From assembly GCA_963210315.1 (NCBI GenBank), contig OY723243.1:1674001-1738000 (forward strand): DNA of 64,000 bases, written 5' to 3'. The translations under genes and the position numbers were made by a program. The notes under the pieces were generated by a model. That model was not told where the DNA came from and did not search any database. It saw only the letters and a list, made by a program, of their open reading frames with translations. Shown piece after piece: positions 11,856-21,950 of this stretch; positions within the stretch are counted from its first letter, which is position 1; the number at the start of each line of letters is the position of its first letter. The DNA comes from Rhynchopus euleeides. Lineage: Eukaryota > Euglenozoa > Diplonemea > Diplonemida > Diplonemidae.

Positions 11856-13535
11856 CTACCTCCGGCTCGGCTTGTCTGCGGGGTTATCCCGTGATTTGAT
11901 GTAGGCCCATTGCACCGCTGTGAAATATGATGACGTCAGCCCCAGGATCCGCATCACCTCTCTGTTCAGTGCCCGAGCCGGAGAATACCCGCGCTGCAGC
12001 GCCCCGATCACCGCGGTGTTGTCAAGGTACCACTTCACGTTGGCACCCCAGGCGTTCTCCCCGACACACTCCTCCATGCCGTAGACCACAGCACGTGCCT
12101 CAAGCACCGCGATCCGCGTCGACCGCTGCTCCTCCGGCAGTTCGTCAGCCTCTTCCCAGGTCCAGCGTCGCCCAAACGATCGAAGAGCGCCGCCTGCTGA
12201 CACCACAACACCGCACCCCGTCACCGAAGCATCCGACCAGATCTCTACCCCCCGGCCTCGGCTCATCTCGGTGAACTCCTTGTACATCCTCGGTTGGAGC
12301 GCAGCGTCGATCCAACGCACCGCCGCCTCAGTCGTTTGCGCGGAGAGCTGTACTTCTTCGTCCGGGTGTGCACCACGGTTCAATGCGTTGCTGTTGCGGC
12401 GCAGGGCGATGATGGCGTCGATAAACCTGCCCAGAGGCTGCACCACCAGGGGCGAGGCCCACACCAGACGACCACCCAAGGATTCCAAGTCGCACCGCCT
12501 AACCCTCGGCTTCGTCTCGCCCTGAGCCATCAGGTCCGCCCGCGCCGCCCTCAGCTTCCTCGCCACCTTGGGCCCAACGCCCACCTCTCGACGGCAGTGG
12601 AAGCCGAACCCGAGGAAGACGTACTCCGTGTCACCGTCGCTCGCCTCAGATATCGTCGCGCCGGCGCGTCTCGCTGCCACGTCAAACGCCGCCGTTGCCT
12701 CCCGAACACGCTCCCAGGTGCCCGCGTACCGCACGTTGTCGACATACACGTCAACGCACAGTTCCGGAGTGGATGTAGATGGGGAGGGAGAGAATACCGC
12801 CGTGGGGGGGGTTGAGAGATAGCAGTGGGAAAGTGCATACATGATCAGGTGCATCAACTCTGGGGACCACGACGCCCCCATTGGCAAACGGGTCAGGCAG
12901 TATGCCTCCCCCTTGTCATCACGGTATGTGAAGTATTTCTGAGACTCTTCGGGAATGGGGATCTGAAAAAAGGAAGCCGCTAGGTCTCTTTGGGAGGCGC
13001 ACTCGCATTCCACCCTGGACAACACTGTTGGGGAGGTGGGGAAAACAACTTGGCAGCGGTATCCATAAGCTGCCGCGAGGGAGTTGTGGTCTTTGGTCCA
13101 CATGATGGGCCTCAGTCGGCCCCCGTGTGGGCCATACCCCTGCTTTTCTTCGAAGACAACGAAAGGGGAAATAGCCAGAACAGGGGTTCTCTTGCCAAAA
13201 TCAAAGTCCGGGGCTCTCCGCACCAGCCCTGCCTCTTCCAGCTGCACCGAAAAACGAGAAGAAAAGGCCTGGCTCTTGGGTTTCACAGTTGCCGGGGTCC
13301 AGCTCTGCTCTGAGACCTCCCGCGCCATGGCCTGGGGGTTGGCTGTCATGTCCAGCAGTGTGCTGATCCTTTCACGCACTGGCCCCTTGGCCATCCGAAG
13401 TACCTCAGGAATAGAAATAATAGGGACTTTTTTGCAATGCAACGGGGCTTTTAGTTGTTCTTGGGTTGGAAGGGAACCCCTGGACACCCGTTTTCCCATG
13501 CCGGAGTGGCTACTATGCTCGGGGGGGGGCACCAA
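11856..13535 (-). CDS. Reverse transcriptase-RNase H of YR retroelement
   Basis: The 559-residue frame has RT motifs in order: a fingers region with KDHNSLAAAYGY, motif A at DLAASFFQIPI, motif B at RLPMGASWSPELM and motif C at DVYVDNVRYAG. RNase H follows with IWSDASVTGCGVV, the Glu of AVLEARAVVYG, the Asp of YLDNTAVIGAL and a terminal SRDNPADKPSRR. It would copy element RNA into DNA. Motif C reads YVDN rather than YxDD, so the second catalytic Asp is replaced by Asn. The frame opens just after the recombinase TAA (13542-13544) in the same frame. It starts on TTG, and the first ATG is at 13497-13499, so expression may need readthrough, reinitiation or trans-splicing. Otherwise the frame looks intact. 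Confidence 0.9.
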   Translation of the reverse strand: MVPPPEHSSHSGMGKRVSRGSLPTQEQLKAPLHCKKVPIISIPEVLRMAKGPVRERISTLLDMTANPQAMAREVSEQSWTPATVKPKSQAFSSRFSVQLEEAGLVRRAPDFDFGKRTPVLAISPFVVFEEKQGYGPHGGRLRPIMWTKDHNSLAAAYGYRCQVVFPTSPTVLSRVECECASQRDLAASFFQIPIPEESQKYFTYRDDKGEAYCLTRLPMGASWSPELMHLIMYALSHCYLSTPPTAVFSPSPSTSTPELCVDVYVDNVRYAGTWERVREATAAFDVAARRAGATISEASDGDTEYVFLGFGFHCRREVGVGPKVARKLRAARADLMAQGETKPRVRRCDLESLGGRLVWASPLVVQPLGRFIDAIIALRRNSNALNRGAHPDEEVQLSAQTTEAAVRWIDAALQPRMYKEFTEMSRGRGVEIWSDASVTGCGVVVSAGGALRSFGRRWTWEEADELPEEQRSTRIAVLEARAVVYGMEECVGENAWGANVKWYLDNTAVIGALQRGYSPARALNREVMRILGLTSSYFTAVQWAYIKSRDNPADKPSRR

Positions 13536-13541
13536 GTTCCG

Positions 13542-14606
13542 TTAAAGACGGGCACAACACTCTGGGGAGAGGGCCAGGGCCACCTCCTCGTTCACGTTCG
13601 CGAGGTATCTCATGGTGGTGGGGGGAAGAATGGGGTTCGCGGTTTTGTGCCTGGCAATCCTGGGGATGTCCTGGGGGGGGAGGATACCGTTGGCTGCCAG
13701 TGTGGCTAGAAATTGCAGGGCCCCCCGTCGGGGTGAATGAAGCGTCCACTCTTGGCAGTTGGGGCATTGGCGGAGAAGGCGCAGAAATTGGGAGTGGGGG
13801 ACACCGAACAGAAGGGATTCCAAGGGGCATGTCTGTCTTTTCTCCACCACGAACGCAATCAGACGCTCCAAACCCGCCCCCGCTGCAACTGCGAACCTGC
13901 GATCCACAAATGGGGTCGTCTTGATTGCCTTTGACCTGTAAAAATCCACCACGAGTCGTGTTCCACATGCTGTGGGTTTCACATCCTTTACCGTGAGATC
14001 TGCCGCATCGCGGTAGCGGCAGGCTGTCTTCCACAGAAACAACAACAGGTTCGCCTCCACCTCGTGCCCCCTTGTGAACAGAACAAACACCGCCTGGGTC
14101 ACTTCGGCCTTTTTTGCGGGGACAGCTTGCTTCGGGGGGGAAAAGGGGGTCGCACGAGCCAGTGCGTTGGCATAGCCCTGAAGGGGGAGCGGGGACCAAT
14201 TCCCCTGCTGCCGACCGACTGCGTTTATTGCCGATGCATAATTTTTGACTGTGCTTGTTGTCAAGTGGGTCATTCCCGCCAGAAACAGAACTGCTGCATC
14301 TTCCGAGGGGGGTAGGGAGAGGTCTGCTGTCACACACCAACTTTCCAGTCTTTTCCATAGCCCACCCCTGGTGGAGATTGTGCGTTCCGCCAGGCTCTCT
14401 TTCATGACTTCTTCCAGCCGTTCCTTTGCTTCCCACAGAGTGTGGTCGTCCCTGGCCCGGGTCCTTGCCGGCGCAGCTTGCGTGTACACCTCCGACAGAG
14501 TGTTCTGGACGATGTTCTGGGGGGCGGGAGGGGGGGTAGGGGGTTGGGGGGGCCTTTCCTGTCCCAGTTTTTGGCAGAGTGCCGTGATTTGGCCGAGTGC
14601 CTGCAT
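13542..14606 (-). CDS. Tyrosine recombinase (DIRS-type integrase) of YR retroelement
   Basis: The 354-residue protein has a proline-rich N-terminus, a helical core-binding region (about residues 40-170) and a C-terminal catalytic domain. Catalytic residues can be read as the Arg in TACRYRDAADL, the His and Arg of HSPRRGALQF, and the Tyr of TMRYLANVNEE near the C-terminus. This R-HxxR-Y set is diagnostic of tyrosine recombinases. These enzymes insert a circular DNA intermediate without target duplication, consistent with no clear duplication at the element ends. It lies downstream of the gag-like ORF in another frame, leaving about 23 nt between the gag stop and this ATG, and ends with TAA two codons before the RT frame opens. 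The true start may be further upstream, overlapping gag. Confidence 0.85.
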   Translation of the reverse strand: MQALGQITALCQKLGQERPPQPPTPPPAPQNIVQNTLSEVYTQAAPARTRARDDHTLWEAKERLEEVMKESLAERTISTRGGLWKRLESWCVTADLSLPPSEDAAVLFLAGMTHLTTSTVKNYASAINAVGRQQGNWSPLPLQGYANALARATPFSPPKQAVPAKKAEVTQAVFVLFTRGHEVEANLLLFLWKTACRYRDAADLTVKDVKPTACGTRLVVDFYRSKAIKTTPFVDRRFAVAAGAGLERLIAFVVEKRQTCPLESLLFGVPHSQFLRLLRQCPNCQEWTLHSPRRGALQFLATLAANGILPPQDIPRIARHKTANPILPPTTMRYLANVNEEVALALSPECCARL

Positions 14607-14629
14607 GATGTCCTGGCCGAGTGCCGGTG

Positions 14630-15613
14630 TTAATTCCAGTTGGTGTTGCCCCGGGGTTTCCCCCCCTTTCCCCCCTTTCCCTGAAATGTGTGGTGGGGGT
14701 AAGGGGAATACCGATTCGGGGGGGGAAAAGACTGGGGAGGGCCACCGTTGCCCCCCTTTCCCCCCTTCGTCGTGCGTGCACGCCCCGCCAGCTTGGCGAT
14801 GGCCCGGTCAGCAGCGGATGCTTCCGTGTCGGCCGTCCGCATCTCCGCCTCCACCTGCGCCCGGGGGATCCTGTGTTGTTTCCACGCTTCATTCACCACC
14901 AGCTCGTGCAGCAGCTGGTTCCCCATCTGGGTCACTGTCGTGGACCAGAACCCCCGCTCAGCAGCCTCCTGCGCGAGGGCGACCCACGTGCTCATGTGGG
15001 TCACCTTGTTCGATGTCCCGAACTGCAGCCTCAGGTCCCGGATCATCTCCCGCGCCGCTGCCACCCCTCCTGCCTTCAAAAAGTCCTGCCACTGGGAGAC
15101 GCAAGCCGGCCTCATGTTGGGCAGGCTGAGGGCCGACTGCAGGTTCCCGATTGTCGGGAGCTTGGGGGGGTCCTGGGCAGGGGGGCTGCTCCCCTCCGGT
15201 TGCGCCTGTGCCGCCCCGGCCTCACCTCCCGCTTTCCCCCCAGTCCCCGCCTGCTTGGCGCCTTCGCGGACCGCCTTGGCGAGGTCTAGTACCGACTCTC
15301 TCATGAGGTCGAGTTGTGCCTTGGTCTGCTTCCTCGCGTATTCATGCACCGATCTGAGGTTGGCGTAGTCAAACCCCACCACGGGGATGGTGCATTCTTG
15401 CAACCCCGTGGGCTCGACTTCATCGAGTTCCTCTAACGGCAGGGTATAGAGGATGGTGTACGTGTTGTCGTCGTTTTTGCGCAGCACCCCCGCGTGGCGA
15501 GAGTACTCTCCCCCAATTTCGTCGCCATCCTGTGGGGATGCTCTGACCTCGTACACAATCTCGGTCACTCCGCGCTGGTGGAGCCTGTCGAGCATCTGCG
15601 TAACCGCTTCCAT
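14630..15613 (-). CDS. Gag-like ORF1 of YR retroelement
   Basis: The 327-residue protein precedes the recombinase. It has a mixed helical N-terminal half, a Gly/Ala/Pro/Gln-rich middle (about residues 120-165), a further helical region and a Gly/Lys/Pro/Asn-rich basic tail with GGKGG repeats that could bind nucleic acid. No CCHC knuckle or known capsid motif is visible, so gag is assigned by position and composition, not homology. The ATG at 15611-15613 lies just downstream of the 16 bp stem-loop in the element's leader. Confidence 0.65.
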   Translation of the reverse strand: MEAVTQMLDRLHQRGVTEIVYEVRASPQDGDEIGGEYSRHAGVLRKNDDNTYTILYTLPLEELDEVEPTGLQECTIPVVGFDYANLRSVHEYARKQTKAQLDLMRESVLDLAKAVREGAKQAGTGGKAGGEAGAAQAQPEGSSPPAQDPPKLPTIGNLQSALSLPNMRPACVSQWQDFLKAGGVAAAREMIRDLRLQFGTSNKVTHMSTWVALAQEAAERGFWSTTVTQMGNQLLHELVVNEAWKQHRIPRAQVEAEMRTADTEASAADRAIAKLAGRARTTKGGKGGNGGPPQSFPPPNRYSPYPHHTFQGKGGKGGKPRGNTNWN

Positions 15614-15623
15614 TTTAAGAGCG

Positions 15624-15687
15624 TTCTCCCACGGACTGCTTCTCTGAAGTGTAAAAAGAGAAAGGCTTTGCGCAGTCCGTGGGAGAA
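15624..15687 (-). promoter_or_regulatory. Perfect 16 bp stem-loop in the retroelement leader
   Basis: TTCTCCCACGGACTGC (15624-15639) is the exact reverse complement of 15672-15687, with a 32 nt loop holding a further 6 bp inner stem (15640-15645 with 15657-15662). It sits just upstream of the gag-like ATG and could act in packaging, priming or translation of the element RNA; the role is inferred from position only. Confidence 0.6.
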
Positions 15688-15874
15688 AGTAAGTTGGAGC
15701 TTGTCGTTACCTGAGGTGTGGGGGGTTGTGTGTAAAACCCAAGAATTATACGGACTGCAAGCCAACATTCCTGTGACCGAATAGAGAAGGGGAGAGATGG
15801 CATGGAACCGAGGGGAGAGGGGGGCAGGAACCTTGGGAACTCCGACTAGTGAGCAGGCCCACTGTGGCCAGACC

Positions 15875-17045
15875 CTACCCTAGGGTTAGGGTCAGGGTTA
15901 ACCCTATACCCAACCCAACCCTACACCCAACCCTACCCTAGGGTTAGGGTTAGGGTTAACCCTAGACCCAACCCAACCCTAGGGTTAGGGTTAACCCAAG
16001 ACCCAACCCTACCCTAGGGTTAGGGTTCACCCTAGACCCAACCCTACCCTAGGGTTCGGGTTTGGGTCAGGGTGAACCCTAGACCCGACCCAACCCTCGG
16101 ATCAGGGTTGGGGTTAACCCTATACCCTACCCTAACCCTAGGGTAGGGTCTAGGGTCAACCCTGACCCTAACCCTAGGGTTGGGTAGGGTCTAGGGTTAA
16201 CCCTGACCCTAACCCTAGGGTTAGGGTAGGGTCTAGGGTTAACCCTGACCCTAACCCTAGGGTTGGGTCAAGGGTTAACCCTAGCCCTAACCCTAGGGTT
16301 GGGTAGGGTCTAGGGTCAACCCTGACCCTAACCCTAGGGTTAGGGTAGGGTCTAGGGTTAACCCTAACCCTAACCCTAGGGTTGGGTAGGGTCCAGGGTT
16401 AACCCTAACCCTAACCCGAGGGTTGGGTAGGGTCTAGGGTCAACCCTGACCCTAACCCGAGGGTTAGGGTAGGGTCTAGGGTTAACCCTGACCCTAACCC
16501 TAGGGTTGGGTAGGGTCTAGGGTCAACCCTGACCCTAACCCTAGGGTTAGGGTAGGGTCTAGGGTTAACCCTAACCCTAACCCTAGGGTTGGGTAGGGTC
16601 CAGGGTTAACCCTAACCCTAACCCGAGGGTTGGGTAGGGTCTAGGGTTAACCCTAACCCTAACCCTAGGGTTGGGTCAAGGGTTAACCCTAACCCTAGGG
16701 TTAGGGTAGGGTCAAGGGTTAACCCTAACCCTAACCCTAGGGTTGGGTCAAGGGTTAACCCTAACCCTAACCCTAGGGTTGGGTCAAGGGTTAACCCTAA
16801 CCCTAACCCTAGGGTTAGGGTAGGGTCTAGGGTTAACCCTGACCCTAACCCTAGGGTTGGGTCAAGGGTTAACCCTAACCCTAGGGTTGGGTAGGGTCTG
16901 GGGTCAACCCTGACCCTAACCCTAGGGTTGGGTCAAGGGTAGGGTCTAGGGTTAACCCTGACCCTAACCCTAGGGTTGGGTCAAGGGTTAACCCTAGCCC
17001 TAACCCTAGGGTTGGGTAGGGTCTAGGGTCTAGGGTTAACCCTGA
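15875..17045. repeat. Telomere-like palindromic satellite, right block (1.2 kb)
   Basis: A long array of degenerate units of roughly 40-55 bp alternates CCCTAACCCTAGGG with GGGTAGGGTCTAGGG and GGTTAACC joints. The hexamer register is TTAGGG rather than the TTTAGGG of many algae and alveolates. Most units are close to one another, so local amplification is likely. The open frames across it are low-complexity translations. Confidence 0.9.
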
Positions 17046-20000
17046 CTTTGGGGTCACTTTGGCAGCCGCTGTGGATGAATGAAAAATTATTTTTTGGGGA
17101 GAAAAAATGTGATTCTCGGACTGTTCTGAAACAACGCAATTCACCATAAAAAGAAATTCTGATTTTGGTGGAGTAGAAAATATTTCCTGGGGAAAGTGGT
17201 CAGAAACCCGAATTTTGGGCATTTTAAATCGTACCGTGAATCTACGTACGTGAATCTCACGCACTGCCCCCACAAGAGTCTCTGCGCTGCTTATGAACCC
17301 GGCCAGAACCACTGCAAAGGCAACTGTCTCAAGATTGGTTTCAAGAGCATTGGGGGTTTCGCTCTGTCTCAACCTGTGGCAATGGTGCCTATATGTTGGG
17401 CTGTCTCGCTTTTTGCACTTGAGGCCAAAGAAGATCACCAATGCACTGATGAAAGTGTCAGGGTGCGTCGAAGAGACCTGGGCCTGGCTCTGGAAAAAAT
17501 TGTGTCGTGTGCGATACCCTTTCGTTCCGAGCACCTCCCTATCTATATGCCTGCAGGGGCCTCGATGGGGCTCGAGAATTTGTATTCTATGAATACCAAT
17601 GCCATCAGCAATGTCATTCCCCACCCGTATCGTCTGGCCCCTTCTCATGTAGCTGTTGCACATTTCTGGTGCCCATATGAGAAGGTTGCCATTCTTACTG
17701 TCGCTTTGTTTGGACCCTCGGTTGCTTCCCCTGTATATCGGGGTCAGTGTTTGTTCTGTTCAGATCAGTTGCGTCCGACCTTCTTTTTCCCGTATCGATC
17801 CTCTTCTCCCCCGTATTCCTGGCCTCAGCCTTCCTGCCCCGCAATATTTTTGCGCTAACCAGGCTCCTGGTCTCTAGCAAAGAAGACTGTTGGCAGCGCA
17901 TGTGTTCACCCATGTACCCCACAGGTAACGAACCAGCGCACAAACAAAAACTACCGCTTGTGCGCAATATGTCTACCCGCTCTCTCTTCAAGGCGAAGGA
18001 GATTGAGTGGGAGTCGCTGAGAGTCACGAAGGTGCCGGCATTCATGCAGGAGTTCCTCTGCGCTCCGGAGGTCGTGAAGTGTGTGTTCCCGGAGTGTGAT
18101 ACTGAGCATCGGTTCCATTTTCGGCCCCCTGTTTCGCTGAAGCCAACATCAGGCCAAACGCCCCCCTCATCACCCCTGATTCACCAATACCTACAGGCAA
18201 TGCGCGTCACTGCAAAGGTTTGTGGACAACATCAAAATGCGAAAAAACGTCAACCGGATTTAATGTCCGTCGTTGCAAGGATCACTGTCAGCAATTCGTT
18301 CAAACTCGTTCAAATGCGTTCCCGGTGGCGACGGCCTTGGTGCTTGGCTACCGGATCATCAGGGTGCCGCAATCAATGGATGGCACATGTGTGTGTCCCT
18401 GGCCTGTGGACGTTCCCCCAACAGGGCGATGCCAAGTTGTACGCGTAACAAGCTCGTTCCGGTTCTAGATTTGCCCAAATGAAGCCGCCAAGGCGAGAAC
18501 GAATTATCGTTTTTCATCATTACTCTGAAACATGACATTCAAGTCAGCTTCTCGCAATTTTTTTTGGCACCCATGCTGGTCGTGCCGTACCCTAGCCTTG
18601 GTCGTTGAGGCAGCAACCATCAGCAAGATGGTCTTCCGTCAAGGTCGTGATATCTGGCAGGACATCAGCATTTTGACTGACTCCGTCAGAGGATAAAGAA
18701 TCGCAGAAATAATCAAACCGCGTGATGTGGGCACTGGCTGTGCAACGACGCGCTGCCAAGGATTCAACATAACGTCGCCCAAAACGGCCCCTCTCAGGGG
18801 CTTTCAGGAGCCAACACACCAACGATTCCTTCAAATCGAGCGCGCAAATCACCTAATGTTCCGTAGGATCTGTTTCCTTTCGTCTCTTCGGTGTGGTGTC
18901 TATTTCTTTTCGGTTTCATACTTGCCGCAGCTCATTGTATCAAGGGCATGCAATGGCGCATCGCACAATATCATCACGAACAAATCATCTGGGTAGGCCG
19001 GGTCTGGCTGCAGCCACGCAACACACTTTACATGGTGTTCGTGATCTGCTGTCGTGCCCTGCAGGGATGTGCCCCGCAGGGATATTGCCTGACCATAGAC
19101 ACCAGACGTGCTCGCCTTTCTGGTTAGGGTTTTGTGGTATCTTGCCCTGCCTCCCTGCGAGTGGCCTTGACATCAAACGTAGGAAACACGCAACCGAGAG
19201 ATGCAGATCACCAACAAGCGTTTGCAAGCCACGCCAGGCGATTTATTGTGGAAACAAACAACATACATTGTCGGATCTGACCCACCCACATCCAGGTCTT
19301 TCAGCACCTCCGAGATGGTGGAAATACGACACCGTGCCGGCAGCACAGATGCTCACCAGCACTGCGAGGCCCTGAACGGCCTGAAGACGATGAACACCGC
19401 GTCGCCCTGCATGGTGTGAGTGTGTGTTGGTCGTCCTGTATGCCATCGTCCTGTTTGTCCAAATTTACATTTCTATGTCATGTGGCGGGCGCCTATTGAT
19501 GCCTTCCTTCCTGCCGTGCGCTCACCACCACCGTCCCTCTCTTTCTCCCCTCACCCGACAAACTTTTCTCACGAGTTTCGTCCTCCGGTTCTTTTTTTAT
19601 TCTCACTCGCCTGCGCTCTGCTCTGTGAATCCTCCCCACACGGAACAACATGTCAGCTCGGAGAAGACGTTCTGCCTCGTTCTGCGGGAGATACGACACC
19701 ACTGTGCACGCGCCACTGGTCGCCTCTCACGTCAGGCCGGTGGTACCAAAACTATCCTTCAAACTGACTGAGGACCCACACTACGCCTGTGTGTGGAATC
19801 TCGTTGAGGCCCTCTCGTTGAGTGGCCGCAACTCACAATGCATGTCGCAAGTGCCATACCATTCCCGTCTCATGCCTTGAACCCCCCTCCCCCAGAACCA
19901 GCACCAGCCGACGGAATCACCTGCCACTCTCTGTCGCTACGTCTCCCTCCACCATCTCTCTCTCTCTCTCGCACCCAACAGGCATTGCTTCTCAGTACAT

Positions 20001-21922
20001 GCCTATCGTTCGGGAGGAGGGGGTATATTGTGGGGCTGGGGGTCCATATTCCACACAAGGCCAGTTCGCCTTTGAAGACCGTCCCCCCCCCCCCCCCCCC
20101 CCCCCCCGAACGAACCTGTGCTCGGGTATTCCGTTCTGGGACGGTCTCTGAGGCGGAGTGGGGCATACGGTATACGGTTGCGGGTGTGTGTGTGTGGGGA
20201 TCAGCTGCAAGAGGGGGCAAAGGGCGACGGGTGGGGGAGGGGCTCCACTCGGAAGTGCATCAAAAGCGAGCTGGCCCACGAAAATATAGGCGGCATCGTG
20301 CACAACCAGGGGGGGGGGGGGCAGGTCGGGGTGCACCAACGGGTGCGGGTAAGTGAAGAATACAGGTGGAAGCGTTGTGACAGGCATCTCACTGGCGCAA
20401 GAGGGTTGGGGGTGGGGGTCGTCCCATATACAGCGGAAAGTAATGTTGAAAAAAATAAGTAAGTTTAACTGCGGTTCGCACACTGCTGGCGTTCGGATCA
20501 CACCTCAGTGTCTTGCGTATTGTGGGGTGGGGTTTGCAGAGCGCGGAGTGTGTTGTCGCACCGTGTTGCCTTCCTCAATACGCAGGGTGGTGGGGAGGAG
20601 TGTTGTATTGTGCTTTCCAAGGTAGGCATAGGTATCTGTCATCTCTCTACGACCCTGAAGGGCAAGAAGGCAAACGAAGAAAATACAAATGGAACGTGTT
20701 CTCAGCCGTTGAAGGGGAGGTTGTATGATTACGGTGTTGTGGCTGCACTGCCCGGCAAGATGATGAAAGAAACGCCTTGGGACAGATCGAGCCGATGCAG
20801 CAATATAGCTCTCGCAGCTTGTGACTGTCGGGGCCAATAACGGGTCAGATGATAGAAAGGCGTGTTTGCGGTTCCTGGAGGTGACGACCCCGAATCAGAC
20901 TTCCGAGGGCTGGTGTCTGATTCCATCTGGAGTCCCGCGAACAGGACACAACAAACGGAATATCGTTTCTGGAATACGCCACCAGGCCAGTGATTTTCTC
21001 CAGAAACCTCGCGTATTACATGTGTCCCACCCCTCACCGAACCAACATGTGCCCCACTTTGCAGCCACCTTTGTGAGGCAGCTCACCTTTTTCTCACTTT
21101 TCTGTAGTTCTGAGCGACAAGCCTCCGATGGGCGCTGTGAGGGGAGCATGTGGTTTACTAAAGTGTTTGGCGGGAGGGGGTGATACGGACATGCGCATCA
21201 CACAATGTCACACACCTCGAGGTGTGAATGCCCGCATTGCATGCGTAGAGGGAGCTCACTGCACCGTGATTGTCTCGAGAAGATCCGGTGGTCAGAAGAC
21301 CGTGCAGCGAGAAGAACCTGGACCAGCAACCCCTGCCACCGGGGGCTGCTAAGCACAGTCGAACATCTTTCAAAACCGTCCAAAATAAAGGTCGCTTGAA
21401 TTGTCTCACAGCACGGAGGAATCTTAAGATGTTGAAAATTCGTTGAGAGGGGTAGGGCACGGGTTGCTCTTCGGATGCCAGCACATGGAGCCCCCGAAAG
21501 ACCACGACCCTGCCCAGTTCCAGACCAACAAGCCAAGCAAAGGGCGTATGCCAGCCGAGGAAGCGGGCGGAATGCTGGGTGGGATGACGCAGCGCAGCAC
21601 AGCACAGCAGGCTCGAACAATCGCCGGCGGGCATTAAGAGCGGTGTTCGCTACCATGCCGTGCTGCAGGCACGTTTCTGTCAAGAGGTGGAAAAGGGAAT
21701 AACTAACCAGGGGGGACAGCCCAACCCCCTCACCCACCCCACCCCCACCCCCTCCACACCCCTCGCTCACACGCTTGACTTCGGGGCCCTACTACCTCTG
21801 CATTATGTGAATGTGGGTGGGTTCCTTCTCCCTTCCCCGCCCTTCCCCTCTCTTCTCTTCTCTCTATCACACACCAACCACTTTTCTCGACATACCCGCC
21901 GCACGACCGCCCTCACCTGCAG
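17046..21922. other. Intergenic stretch without recognisable genes
   Basis: A 220-residue open frame at 17196-17858 has no domain, acceptor or protein-like composition and is judged chance. A degenerate GTTCAAA motif lies at about 18294-18320. A 25 nt poly-C run spans 20083-20107. The last 100 bases are strongly pyrimidine-rich and lead to the acceptor for the first host gene. Confidence 0.6.
21826..21922 (+). promoter_or_regulatory. Polypyrimidine tract and CAG acceptor, 28 nt before the ATG
   Basis: A long CT-rich run is followed by CCTCACCTGCAG ending at 21922. It is either a 5'-UTR cis-intron acceptor or a spliced-leader trans-splice site. No upstream coding exon could be identified. Confidence 0.6.
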
Positions 21923-21950
21923 GTTCGATGCGGTAGCCAATGCGGGTGTG

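Larger units (their letters stand above)
11585..15842 (-). mobile_element. Tyrosine-recombinase retrotransposon (gag-YR-RT/RNase H), VIPER/TATE-like order
   Basis: Three - strand ORFs lie in the order gag-like, tyrosine recombinase, then reverse transcriptase plus RNase H. There is no DDE integrase. A YR together with an RT defines the DIRS-like order; most DIRS and Ngaro elements place the YR last, whereas, from memory, kinetoplastid VIPER elements place it before the RT as here. The ends are tentative: GAGTTCCCCATCGGTTCCTG (11585-11604) is an imperfect inverted match of CAGGAACCTTGGGAACTC (15825-15842). Telomere-like satellite flanks both sides, as reported for kinetoplastid TATE elements. 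A 16 bp perfect stem with a 32 nt loop lies at 15624-15687 in the 5' leader. An 11 bp hairpin built on GGCTAAGTG and CACTTAGCC lies near 11611-11670 in the 3' region. Confidence 0.85.

Noticed and set aside
13513..14892. 459-residue - strand frame overlapping gag and recombinase
   Set aside because: It is a shadow frame of the YR and gag ORFs; Gly/Pro/Arg-rich with no catalytic motifs, whereas the other frames carry clear ones.
11205..17045. A functional chromosome end
   Set aside because: The hexamers alternate strands, are degenerate, and unique sequence with genes continues on both sides in the window.
17196..17858. 220-residue + strand open frame after the satellite
   Set aside because: No domain, no acceptor before the start, composition like a chance frame in mixed sequence, and no similarity to neighbours.
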